A stretch of 16,776 bases of DNA, taken from NCBI GenBank assembly GCA_900770835.1, contig CAAGLQ010000068.1, positions 1 through 16,776 on the forward strand, given 5' to 3'. Numbering within the stretch: position 1 is the first letter of the stretch; the number at the start of each line of letters is the position of its first letter. Source of the DNA: an uncultured Parabacteroides sp. Lineage in GTDB: Bacteria > Bacteroidota > Bacteroidia > Bacteroidales > Tannerellaceae. Shown piece after piece: positions 6,479 through 13,788 of this stretch. The position numbers were made by a program, and so were the translations under genes. The notes below the pieces were generated by a model. That model saw only the letters and a program-made list of their open reading frames with translations. It had not been told where the DNA came from and searched no databases.

Positions 6479-7582
6479 ATGGAACATCCAGAGAATGACG
6501 ATCTGTATAAAGGATTGAAAGTGAATAAGGGTATTGCCGATGTCCCGACGGTGAATCCTTATATGAAGAAGCGTGTGCAACGTAAGAATTATACTCCCTC
6601 TGAGTATGTAGAGGGCATTTTAAAAGGGAATATTACCGTACTCAGTCAAGCAGTCACTTTGGTGGAGAGTGCCAAGCATGAGCATCAACAAATAGCACAG
6701 GAGATTATAGAGAAGTGCCTTCCTTTCGCAGGTAAGTCAATGCGTATAGGCATTACAGGTGTGCCCGGTGCAGGAAAGAGTACCTCGATTGATGTGTTTG
6801 GTATGCACCTCTTGGAGAAGGGACATAAGTTAGCTGTCTTGGCGATCGACCCCAGTAGCGAGCGTTCCAAGGGAAGTATCTTGGGCGATAAGACCCGTAT
6901 GGAGGCTCTTTCTCGCGAGAAGAATGCGTTCATTCGTCCTTCACCATCAGCCGGTTCGTTAGGTGGTGTGGCTCGCAAGACCCGTGAGACAATCGTGCTT
7001 TGCGAAGCCGCTGGATTCGATACCGTCTTTGTAGAGACCGTTGGTGTGGGCCAGAGTGAGACCGCTGTGCATTCTATGGTCGATTTCTTTCTGTTGATCC
7101 AATTAGCAGGTACGGGTGATGAGTTGCAAGGCATCAAACGAGGGATCATGGAGATGGCAGATGGTATCATTATCAACAAGGCTGATGGCGATAATATCGA
7201 CAAAGCAAAGTTGGCGGCTACTCAGTTCCGTAATGCCCTGCATCTTTTCCCGCCCTCGGAATCTGGTTGGTTCCCGAAAGTGCTCACCTATTCCGGTTAT
7301 TACAACTTAGGTATCAAGGAGATTTGGGACATGGTGGAGGAGTACATGCAATTCACCAAAAAGAATGGTTACTTCGATTACAAACGCAACGAACAGGCAA
7401 AGTACTGGATGTATGAGAGCATCAATGACACCTTGCGGGATAAGTTCTACAACAATCCGGCCGTTGCAAATCGTTTGGCTGCTGCTGAACAACAAGTGTT
7501 ACGCAATGAGTTAAGTTCGTTCGTCGCAGCTAAACAGATGATCGATCTTTTCTTGGAGAACTTGGGAACGAAACAGGCGTAA
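6479..7582 (+). CDS. meaB: Methylmalonyl-CoA mutase-associated GTPase (G3E-family chaperone)
   Basis: 367 residues. MeaB proteins load and protect adenosylcobalamin-dependent methylmalonyl-CoA mutase, the enzyme of the succinate-propionate route used by many Bacteroidales. Visible motifs are the P-loop GVPGAGKS (94-101), AIDPSSERSKGSILGDKTRM (122-141), SPSAGSLGGVARKTRE (155-170), the Walker B/switch region DTVFVETVGVGQSE (181-194), LAGTGDELQGIKRGIMEMAD, and the guanine-specificity motif NKAD (233-236). The C-terminal helices form the usual dimerisation arm. The mutase genes are not in this window. It is the last gene after the DUF1573 pair, which is not an obvious functional match. A strong terminator follows. 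Confidence 0.94.
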   Translation: MEHPENDDLYKGLKVNKGIADVPTVNPYMKKRVQRKNYTPSEYVEGILKGNITVLSQAVTLVESAKHEHQQIAQEIIEKCLPFAGKSMRIGITGVPGAGKSTSIDVFGMHLLEKGHKLAVLAIDPSSERSKGSILGDKTRMEALSREKNAFIRPSPSAGSLGGVARKTRETIVLCEAAGFDTVFVETVGVGQSETAVHSMVDFFLLIQLAGTGDELQGIKRGIMEMADGIIINKADGDNIDKAKLAATQFRNALHLFPPSESGWFPKVLTYSGYYNLGIKEIWDMVEEYMQFTKKNGYFDYKRNEQAKYWMYESINDTLRDKFYNNPAVANRLAAAEQQVLRNELSSFVAAKQMIDLFLENLGTKQA

Positions 7583-7606
7583 TAATTCCTGTGTCCATTC
7601 AAATCA

Positions 7607-7656
7607 TAAAATATCCCGGAAGAGGAATATACAAAGACCTCTTCCGGGATTTATTT
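7607..7656. terminator. Bidirectional intrinsic terminator between meaB and pfkA
   Basis: ATCCCGGAAGAGG (7613-7625) and CCTCTTCCGGGAT (7638-7650) form a perfect 13-bp stem with a 12-base loop. AT-rich flanks (AAAAT before, TTATTTT after) supply a T-run in both directions. It sits between two convergent genes, 30 bp after meaB and 22 bp after the pfkA stop. Confidence 0.9.
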
Positions 7657-7672
7657 TCAGTAAATGTTCATC

Positions 7673-8653
7673 TTAGATTGATGAAACACGCAATGTGTTC
7701 AGCAAATCTGGTTTCAACGGCTTGTCGTTCTTGATCGCCTTGGAGAAGGGTACATAAACAATCTCGTCATTCTTCACACCAATCATCACGTTCCGTTGAT
7801 CATCCAACAGCGCATCAATCGCAGCCACACCCATACGGGAAGCCAAGATACGATCGGCAGCCGTCGGCGAGCCACCACGCTGTAGGTGGCCTAAGATAGA
7901 GACGCGTACATCAAACTGTGGATACTCCTTCTTCACACGCTCAGCGACACCCATTGCACCGCCAGTTACCTCACTCTCAGCTACCAATACGATACTACTG
8001 TTCTTTGACTTACGGAAACCGGTCTCGATCATCTCTGCCAATTGGTCTTTCTCCAAAGAGATCTCTGGGATGATGGCTGCCTCCGCACCTGCTGCGATCG
8101 CACCATTTAATGCCAAGAAGCCGGCGTCACGTCCCATCACCTCTACGAAGAACAAACGATCGTGTGAAGTTGCCGTATCACGAATTTTATCCACGCATTC
8201 CATGATGGTATTCAAAGCCGTGTCATAACCGATCGTTCGGTCTGTACCATACAGGTCATTATCAATCGTACCAGGTAGACCGACAATCGGATAGTTGAAC
8301 TCCTGCGCAAAGATACGAGCACCGGTCAATGTGCCATCACCACCAATCGTCACCAAGGCATCAATACCATGTTCCATCAACTTATCATAGGCTTGCTTAC
8401 GTCCTTCCGGTGTACGAAACTCCGTACAGCGTGCTGTCTTCAAAATCGTTCCACCTCGCTGGATGATATTGCTGACATTCTGCGTCTTAAACTCCTCAAT
8501 CTCATCGGTGATCAAACCTTTGTAACCACGGTAAATACCTTTTACTCGCATCCCGTTGTAAATAGCGGAACGGGTCACCGCACGGATGGCGGCATTCATA
8601 CCGGGCGCATCACCACCGGAAGTTAGAATACCTATACATTTCACTGTAGACAT
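7673..8653 (-). CDS. pfkA: ATP-dependent 6-phosphofructokinase
   Basis: 326 residues. It phosphorylates fructose 6-phosphate to fructose 1,6-bisphosphate in glycolysis. Visible: GILTSGGDAPGMNAAIRAV at the N-terminus, the nucleotide motif GGDGT (104-108), the catalytic loop GTIDNDLYGTD with D131 in the place of the catalytic aspartate, VEVMGRDAG for substrate binding, and LGHLQRGGSPTAADR near the C-terminus. The glycine after GGD indicates ATP rather than pyrophosphate as donor (GGDD in PPi enzymes). The length is that of short bacterial PfkA. It lies 92 bp downstream of ispH on the same strand. With no clear terminator in the gap it may be read both from its own promoter and by readthrough. 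Confidence 0.97.
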   Translation of the reverse strand: MSTVKCIGILTSGGDAPGMNAAIRAVTRSAIYNGMRVKGIYRGYKGLITDEIEEFKTQNVSNIIQRGGTILKTARCTEFRTPEGRKQAYDKLMEHGIDALVTIGGDGTLTGARIFAQEFNYPIVGLPGTIDNDLYGTDRTIGYDTALNTIMECVDKIRDTATSHDRLFFVEVMGRDAGFLALNGAIAAGAEAAIIPEISLEKDQLAEMIETGFRKSKNSSIVLVAESEVTGGAMGVAERVKKEYPQFDVRVSILGHLQRGGSPTAADRILASRMGVAAIDALLDDQRNVMIGVKNDEIVYVPFSKAIKNDKPLKPDLLNTLRVSSI

Positions 8654-8681
8654 AACGTTACCAATTATATGAGTTCTGTCG

Positions 8682-8689
8682 CAAAAATA
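8682..8689 (-). promoter_or_regulatory. Possible -7 box of pfkA
   Basis: Read on the minus strand this is TATTTTTG, matching TAnnTTTG, 28 bases before the pfkA ATG. The surroundings are AT-rich, so chance matches are likely, and no -33 TTTG stands at the right distance. Confidence 0.35.
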
Positions 8690-8745
8690 ATAATTATTTG
8701 ATTATCTCCTTTCTCTTAGATTGAAAGATAACGGATTTTATTGTT

Positions 8746-9612
8746 TTAACTATTCAAAGCCCGAATACGTGCCGCTACATCCTCCATCAACCATTTCGGT
8801 GTAGAGGTAGCCCCGCAAACACCCACTCGCTGAATGCTAACCGGCAATGGTTCGTTAATCTCCTCAACCGCAGAAATGAAACATGTATTGGGATTCGCCT
8901 TGCGGCATTCTTCAAATAATACCTTGCCATTTGAACTTTTTCGTCCGGCTACGAAATAGATCCAATCATGCTCTACGGCAAATCGCTTGATGCTCGGCAA
9001 CCGATTGGCAACCTGCCGACAGATAGTGTCAAAATAATTGAAAGAGACACCCTCTGCCATTCGTTGTTGAATTGCCTCAACAATTGTCTTGAATCCATCC
9101 AACGATTTGGTCGTCTGCGAGAAGAGGCAGATCGCCCGGTGGAAATCTAACCGATCCAAATCGTCCAATTTCTCAATGACAATGGCGGTACCCTCCGTTT
9201 GACCCACCAAGCCATTCACCTCGGCATGGCCTTGCTTACCATAGATGACTAATTGCGTGCCCTCTGCACGACTCTCTTGGTAGCATTTATGAATCTTTCG
9301 CTGTAGACGCAAAACAACTGGGCAGGTCGCATCCACAATGGTAATCTGATTTTGTTGTGCCAACGCATAGGTAGAGGGAGGTTCTCCGTGAGCACGTAAT
9401 AACACTTTCGCCCCTTTCAACGTGGCGAATGCGGCATGGTCAATTGTCTGTAACCCTTTGCGTTCCAAACGTTCCACCTCCAATCCATTGTGTACGATGT
9501 CACCCAGGCAATAGAGCGTATGGGTGTCGTTCAACTCTCGTTCTGCGCTCTCGATGGCATTGACTACGCCAAAGCAAAACCCGGAATCTTTATCAATTTC
9601 AACCTCTACCAT
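8746..9612 (-). CDS. ispH: 4-hydroxy-3-methylbut-2-enyl diphosphate reductase
   Basis: 288 residues. Last step of the non-mevalonate (MEP) isoprenoid pathway: it converts HMBPP to isopentenyl and dimethylallyl diphosphate with an iron-sulfur cluster. The three cluster cysteines are C13 (SGFCFGV), C97 (VDATCPVV) and C198 (FDTICRQV). The substrate-binding residues are in place: H41 in VHNG, H75 in RAHGE, H129 and E131 in GHAEVNG, T167 in SQTT. The C-terminus has VAGRKSSNGKVLFEECR and GATSTPKW. It starts 12 bases after the cmk stop and is clearly part of that operon. Confidence 0.96.
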   Translation of the reverse strand: MVEVEIDKDSGFCFGVVNAIESAERELNDTHTLYCLGDIVHNGLEVERLERKGLQTIDHAAFATLKGAKVLLRAHGEPPSTYALAQQNQITIVDATCPVVLRLQRKIHKCYQESRAEGTQLVIYGKQGHAEVNGLVGQTEGTAIVIEKLDDLDRLDFHRAICLFSQTTKSLDGFKTIVEAIQQRMAEGVSFNYFDTICRQVANRLPSIKRFAVEHDWIYFVAGRKSSNGKVLFEECRKANPNTCFISAVEEINEPLPVSIQRVGVCGATSTPKWLMEDVAARIRALNS

Positions 9613-9624
9613 AAATATACTATG

Positions 9625-10323
9625 TTATGCCTGTTCAGCGATCACCCGTTGATACTGCGCCAAGATCCATTGCTTCTGCTCCGCCAAACTCATGTGGGAG
9701 TTGTCTAACACCAAAGCGTCAGGCGCTTGTCGCAACGGACTCTCTGCCCGGGTGGAGTCGATGAAGTCGCGTTGCTTGACATTCGCCAATACCTCTTCAT
9801 ACGAGGCAGGCATACCTTTGGCTTTCAGCTCATCCACCCGTCGCTGGGCGCGTACTTCCGACGAGGCGGTCACAAAGAGTTTCAACTCCGCCTCTGGGAA
9901 GACCACAGTGCCGATGTCTCGGCCATCCATCACGATACCCTTCTCTTTGCCCATTTCCTGTTGCTTGGTTACCAAGGCTTTGCGCACAAAACCCAAAGTC
10001 GCCACCTGGCTGACATGATTGGCCACTTCCATGCCGCGAATCTCCTGCTCCACATTCTCCCCGTTGAGATAGGTATCCGGGCGACCGGTCTCGGCGTTCA
10101 TCCGGAAAGCAATCTCCAGCGAAGGCAAGGCTGCTTGCAAAGCAGCCTCGTTAATCTGTTCGCCGTCAAAGAGTTGATGACGGATGACATAAAGGGTCAC
10201 CGCCCGATACATCGCCCCCGTATCAATATAGGTGTAACCGATCTCTTTGGCTAAGTCTTTCGCCATCGTGCTTTTCCCGCTCGACGAATGACCATCTATC
10301 GCTATGACTATCTTCTTTTCCAT
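9625..10323 (-). CDS. cmk: Cytidylate kinase
   Basis: 232 residues. It phosphorylates CMP and dCMP to the diphosphates. Visible: the P-loop GHSSSGKST (11-19), the CMP-binding segment YIDTGAMYRAVTLYVI (32-47), DGRDIGTVVFPEAELKLFVTAS in the centre, and RDFIDSTRAESPLRQAPDA near the C-terminus, with the conserved D-S/R-R-pL pattern. The length is normal. It begins 15 bases after the metY stop and is followed 12 bases later by ispH. The cmk-ispH pair also occurs together in other Bacteroidales, as far as I recall. Confidence 0.96.
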   Translation of the reverse strand: MEKKIVIAIDGHSSSGKSTMAKDLAKEIGYTYIDTGAMYRAVTLYVIRHQLFDGEQINEAALQAALPSLEIAFRMNAETGRPDTYLNGENVEQEIRGMEVANHVSQVATLGFVRKALVTKQQEMGKEKGIVMDGRDIGTVVFPEAELKLFVTASSEVRAQRRVDELKAKGMPASYEEVLANVKQRDFIDSTRAESPLRQAPDALVLDNSHMSLAEQKQWILAQYQRVIAEQA

Positions 10324-10338
10324 AACTTGCTTCCCGGT

Positions 10339-11619
10339 TTACGCCTTCAATGCCTGCTCAATATCGGCGATAATATCTTCCGCGTTTTCGATGCCGACAG
10401 AGAAACGGATCAAGTCAGGTGCTACACCTGCCTCTCTCAACTGCTCATCGGTCAGCTGACGGTGAGTATGACTGGCCGGATGTAACACGCAGGTGCGTGC
10501 GTCTGCCACATGTGTCACGATGGCCGCCAACTTCAAGCTATCCATGAACTTAATCGCCACGTTGCGACCACCCTTCAAGCCGAAGGAGAGCACGCCGCAA
10601 GAGCCTTTCGGCAGGTATTTCTGTTGCAACGCATGATACGGATTCTCCTCCAAATCGGGATAATGTACCCAAGCCACTTTGTCGCATTGGCTCAACCAAC
10701 GGGCCACTTTCAAGGCATTCTGACAATGTTGCGGCATACGCAGGTGCAAGGTCTCCAAGCCCAAGTTGAGCAAGAAAGCATTCTGCGGAGACTGGATCGA
10801 ACCTAAGTCACGCATCAACTGGCTGGTTGCCTTGGTGATATAGGCCATCTTGCCAAACGCTTTCGTATAGGTCAAGCCATGGTAAGAGGGATCTGGCTGG
10901 CAAAGACCGGGGAACTTATCGGCATGTGCTTCCCAATCGAAGTTGCCACTATCTACGATGCAACCGCCTACGCTGGTCGCATGGCCATCCATATATTTGG
11001 TTGTGGAATGGGTAACAATGTCAGCGCCCCACTCAAATGGGCGACAATTGATCGGTGTTGCGAAGGTGTTATCTACAATCAAAGGTACGCCGTGGTTGTG
11101 AGCGATGCGTGCGAATTTCTCAATGTCGAGCACCATCACGCCCGGATTAGAGATCGTCTCGCCAAACAGCAATTTCGTGTTGGGACGGAATGCCTGGCTG
11201 ATCTCCTCCTCGCTGGCATCCTGATCCACGAAGGTACATTCAATGCCCAACTTCTTCAAGGTCACCGCCAACAGGTTATAGGTACCGCCATAGATGCTGG
11301 TCGCACTCACGATGTGATCACCCGCCTCGCAGATATTGAAAAAAGCAAAGAAGCTGGCAGCCTGACCGGAAGCGGTCAAGATAGCACCTACGCCCCCTTC
11401 CAAGGCAGCGATCTTAGCGGCTACGGCATCATTCGTAGGGTTCTGCAAACGGGTATAGAAATAACCACTCTCTTCTAAGTCAAACAGTTTGGCCATCTGT
11501 TCACTCGTCTCATACTTGAACGTGGTGCTCTGATAGATCGGCAGCACACGCGGCTCTCCTTTTTTGGGTTGCCATCCACTCTGCACACACAGCGTTTCCG
11601 GCTTGAAATCTTGTTGCAT
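10339..11619 (-). CDS. metY: O-acetylhomoserine aminocarboxypropyltransferase/sulfhydrylase
   Basis: 426 residues. A PLP enzyme of the Cys/Met metabolism family that makes homocysteine from O-acetylhomoserine and sulfide, giving methionine. Visible: FKPETLCVQSGW at the N-terminus, YTRLQNPTNDAVAAKIAALEGG, ASGQAA, the PLP-phosphate contact SIYGGTYNLL, VDNTFATP with D183, and the Schiff-base lysine K208 in HSTTKYMDGH. The C-terminus has SVGIENAEDIIADIEQAL, typical of the family. The frame is open up to 11703, but a good promoter lies at 11654-11683 inside that extension, and the segment it adds is not conserved in character, so the ATG at 11619 is chosen. It heads an operon with cmk and ispH. 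Related gamma-synthases are close relatives; length and motifs favour the OAH sulfhydrylase. Confidence 0.92.
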   Translation of the reverse strand: MQQDFKPETLCVQSGWQPKKGEPRVLPIYQSTTFKYETSEQMAKLFDLEESGYFYTRLQNPTNDAVAAKIAALEGGVGAILTASGQAASFFAFFNICEAGDHIVSATSIYGGTYNLLAVTLKKLGIECTFVDQDASEEEISQAFRPNTKLLFGETISNPGVMVLDIEKFARIAHNHGVPLIVDNTFATPINCRPFEWGADIVTHSTTKYMDGHATSVGGCIVDSGNFDWEAHADKFPGLCQPDPSYHGLTYTKAFGKMAYITKATSQLMRDLGSIQSPQNAFLLNLGLETLHLRMPQHCQNALKVARWLSQCDKVAWVHYPDLEENPYHALQQKYLPKGSCGVLSFGLKGGRNVAIKFMDSLKLAAIVTHVADARTCVLHPASHTHRQLTDEQLREAGVAPDLIRFSVGIENAEDIIADIEQALKA

Positions 11620-11653
11620 AACTATATCTTTATTGGAATCATTTTTCTGTTCG

Positions 11654-11683
11654 CAAATGTAGGAAAAATCTTTTAGCTGCCAA
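11654..11683 (-). promoter_or_regulatory. Predicted promoter of metY-cmk-ispH
   Basis: On the minus strand TTG (11681-11683) is separated by 19 bp from TACATTTG (11654-11661), an excellent fit to the Bacteroidetes -33/-7 pattern. The ATG at 11619 is 34 bases downstream. This decides the metY start, because the alternative start at 11703 lies upstream of the promoter. Confidence 0.65.
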
Positions 11684-11711
11684 CCAAGTTCGTTGAAAGT
11701 CATAAGTGACG

Positions 11712-11726
11712 CTAATCAGAGATTAG
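11712..11726. other. Short perfect hairpin between the DUF4858-like gene and metY
   Basis: CTAATC (11712-11717), AGA, GATTAG (11721-11726). The stem is only 6 bp and no T-run follows on either strand, so it is at best a weak terminator or a protein-binding site. Confidence 0.3.
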
Positions 11727-11731
11727 AGCTT

Positions 11732-11801
11732 CACCGAATTTGGTTTAGAGGAGCACCGAGTTTGGTTTAGAGGAACAGTAGAGGAGTAACAGAGGAAAGA
11801 T
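11732..11801. repeat. 22-bp tandem duplication and 11-bp phased AGAGG repeats
   Basis: CACCGA(A/G)TTTGGTTTAG is duplicated with a 22-bp period (11732-11753 and 11754-11775, one mismatch). AGAGGA recurs at 11747, 11769, 11780 and 11791, always at multiples of 11 bp. The series lies between the stop of the DUF4858-like gene and the metY promoter, about 50-110 bp upstream of the metY -33 box. Confidence 0.6.
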
Positions 11802-11805
11802 AGAC

Positions 11806-12384
11806 TTACTTCTTGGCTGAAGTAGTGTCACGAGCCTGCTGCTTCTCGAACATTTTCCGTTTCGAAATCACATCGGGGGTTGGTAGGTTGTTATAGTTGC
11901 GCCAGGTAGAGGAGCGCTTGGTGTTTTTCTTATGTGTGCGAGCTTTCTTGCTGGTCGCCTCTGCTGCATCGAACGTAGCCATAGCAGCAGGTCCAGAGGG
12001 AGGGTTGCGTTTCAGTTCCTCTTGGATTGATTCATAGACGGGAGGCAGTCCTTTGAAACGGGGATTATGATGCCAAAAAACCTGCGGGGGCAATTTATTT
12101 AGAGGGACCTTCCGATGAGGGTTTTGATCCGTTTCTATGTATTCGGAGAAATCTTTGGTGATTGGTGGATTCGTATGAGGTGCCATTTGCGGTGTTCCCA
12201 TCGGCTCCGCATTGATCAACTCACCTCGCTCAATTGCCCTTCTCACTTCTGGATCTAGTCTCACGGTGTCTTGCCCAGTCAATACCCGTTTCAGCCAAAG
12301 CGAATCCTTTGCAGTCCAAGTTTGTTGTGCCCAAGCCTGTATGCCACCTAAACAACAAATAAGTCCGATCAGAACGAAACGCAT
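11806..12384 (-). CDS. Small secreted protein, DUF4858-like
   Basis: 192 residues from the ATG at 12382-12384; the TTG directly before it is not needed. A signal peptide is clear: MRFVLIGLICCLGGIQAWA, cleaved near A19-Q20. The mature N-terminus, WTAKDSLWLKRVLTGQDTVRLDPEVRRAIERGELI, fits the pattern I associate with DUF4858, a Bacteroidales family of unknown function. The C-terminal half is proline-rich, then strongly basic (KKARTHKKNTKRSSTWR), with no recognisable fold, and may be disordered. It starts 36 bases after the stop of the sodium symporter on the same strand and is probably the last gene of the tcdA operon. The family name is from memory. Confidence 0.65.
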   Translation of the reverse strand: MRFVLIGLICCLGGIQAWAQQTWTAKDSLWLKRVLTGQDTVRLDPEVRRAIERGELINAEPMGTPQMAPHTNPPITKDFSEYIETDQNPHRKVPLNKLPPQVFWHHNPRFKGLPPVYESIQEELKRNPPSGPAAMATFDAAEATSKKARTHKKNTKRSSTWRNYNNLPTPDVISKRKMFEKQQARDTTSAKK

Positions 12385-12420
12385 CAAACAAAATTAATAG
12401 ACTAATATATACGGTTTACT

Positions 12421-13788
12421 TTATTCTCCCGTAAGCCAGCTAAGCAACCCTAATTCATTTAGGAAGATGATGCCGATAGCAATCGGCGCGATGTATTTCA
12501 TGAAGAAGGCGTAGGTATTGAAGAAATAGAAGGGGATTGTGCCCTCATTCGTCAGCTCCGCTTTCAGGATCTTTTTATCGACCCGTGTTCCCACAAAGAT
12601 ACAGATCAACATACCGCCCAATGGCAGCATGATCTTGGCGGTGATGTAATCCAACAGGTCAAAGAAATTGAGGCCGCCAACGGTGTATTCGCTGAGTACG
12701 CCCATCGAGAGTGAGCTGATCGAGCCAAAAAGCAATACGCCCAAGGAGACATAGATCGCCGCCCGGCTACGGGTCATCTGCCACTCCTCGTGCATATAGG
12801 CGGTAGCTACCTCATGTAAGGAGATGGTTGAGGTGAGTGCCGCCAAGGCTAAAAGGATGAAGAAAACAAGCGACCAGAGGTTTCCGAACGGCATTTGCTC
12901 GAAGACATTGGGCAGGGTGATGAAGACCAATTCCGGTCCGGCTGTCGGCGCAATGCCAAAGCTGAACACCGCCGGGAAAATCATGATACCCGCCAAGATA
13001 GCGACCAGCGTGTCGAGCACGGTTACTTGCAGTGCGGTTGTTTGCAGATTGGTGTGTTTCCCAAAATAGGAGGAGTAGGTAATGAGGCATCCCATACCAA
13101 TGCTGAGCGAGAAAAAGGCTTGCCCCATGGCGCTCAATACCACAGAAGAACGGATCTTCGAGAAATCCGGCTGCAAGAGGAAACGCAATCCTTCGCTGGC
13201 ATCGGGCAGCGTGACGGAGCGCACACAAAGGGCGCACAAGATCAAAAAGAGGACAGGCATCATCACCTTAGAGGCCCGCTCAATGCCCTTCTTTACGCCC
13301 GACATGATGATGACGTGGGTCATCCCAATGAAGAGCGCAGTCCAAAAAATAGGACGGAAAACACCGGTGGAAAACTCCTCAAACTCGGCGGTGAACTCCG
13401 CAGCGGATTTTCCAGCGAGCGAACCCGTACAAGCCTGCATGATATATTCGAGTGTCCATCCAGAAACCACGGAATAGAAGCCGAGAATCAAGAAGGCACC
13501 TAACACACCGTTGTAGCCAATGAAACTCCACTTGGTACCCGGAGCCATCACCTTGAAAGCGCCTGCCGCATTGCGGTGGGAGTGTCGGCCAATGAAAAAT
13601 TCAGTGATCATAACAGGTATGCCTAATAGCAGGATGCAAAGGAGGTAGAGCAGGATAAATGCGGCGCCTCCGTTTGCTCCGACCATGTAGGGGAATCGCC
13701 AGATGTTGCCTAAGCCTACGGCGCATCCTACGGTAGCGAGGATCACACCCAGTTTACTGCCAAAAGTGGCTCTTTTGTTTGTTGTCAT
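12421..13788 (-). CDS. Sodium-dependent symporter of the NSS (SNF) family
   Basis: 455 residues of integral membrane protein. The N-terminus RATFGSKLGVILATVGCAVGLGNIWRF (written here only as the family hallmark) gives the unwound TM1 with its sodium and substrate sites (about residues 12-30). It is followed by PYMVGANGGAAFILLYLL. Later segments are strongly hydrophobic (for example AFLILGFYSVVSGWTLEYIM and LVFFILLALAALTSTISLHEVA), consistent with about 11-12 helices. Bacterial members take up amino acids or related compounds with sodium; the substrate cannot be told from sequence. Its ATG lies 35 bases inside the end of the upstream ABC ATPase gene, in another frame, so translation may be coupled. 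The N-terminal hallmark starts too early for a downstream start to remove the overlap. Confidence 0.92.
   Translation of the reverse strand: MTTNKRATFGSKLGVILATVGCAVGLGNIWRFPYMVGANGGAAFILLYLLCILLLGIPVMITEFFIGRHSHRNAAGAFKVMAPGTKWSFIGYNGVLGAFLILGFYSVVSGWTLEYIMQACTGSLAGKSAAEFTAEFEEFSTGVFRPIFWTALFIGMTHVIIMSGVKKGIERASKVMMPVLFLILCALCVRSVTLPDASEGLRFLLQPDFSKIRSSVVLSAMGQAFFSLSIGMGCLITYSSYFGKHTNLQTTALQVTVLDTLVAILAGIMIFPAVFSFGIAPTAGPELVFITLPNVFEQMPFGNLWSLVFFILLALAALTSTISLHEVATAYMHEEWQMTRSRAAIYVSLGVLLFGSISSLSMGVLSEYTVGGLNFFDLLDYITAKIMLPLGGMLICIFVGTRVDKKILKAELTNEGTIPFYFFNTYAFFMKYIAPIAIGIIFLNELGLLSWLTGE

Noticed and set aside
12389..12396. TAATTTTG on the minus strand just before the DUF4858-like gene as a promoter.
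   Set aside because: It lies only 4 bases from the ATG, which would leave no leader; the gene is more likely read from the symporter transcript.
12895..13503. A 202-codon plus-strand frame opposite the sodium symporter.
   Set aside because: A shadow frame; the minus strand encodes a clear multi-helix transporter with the NSS hallmark.
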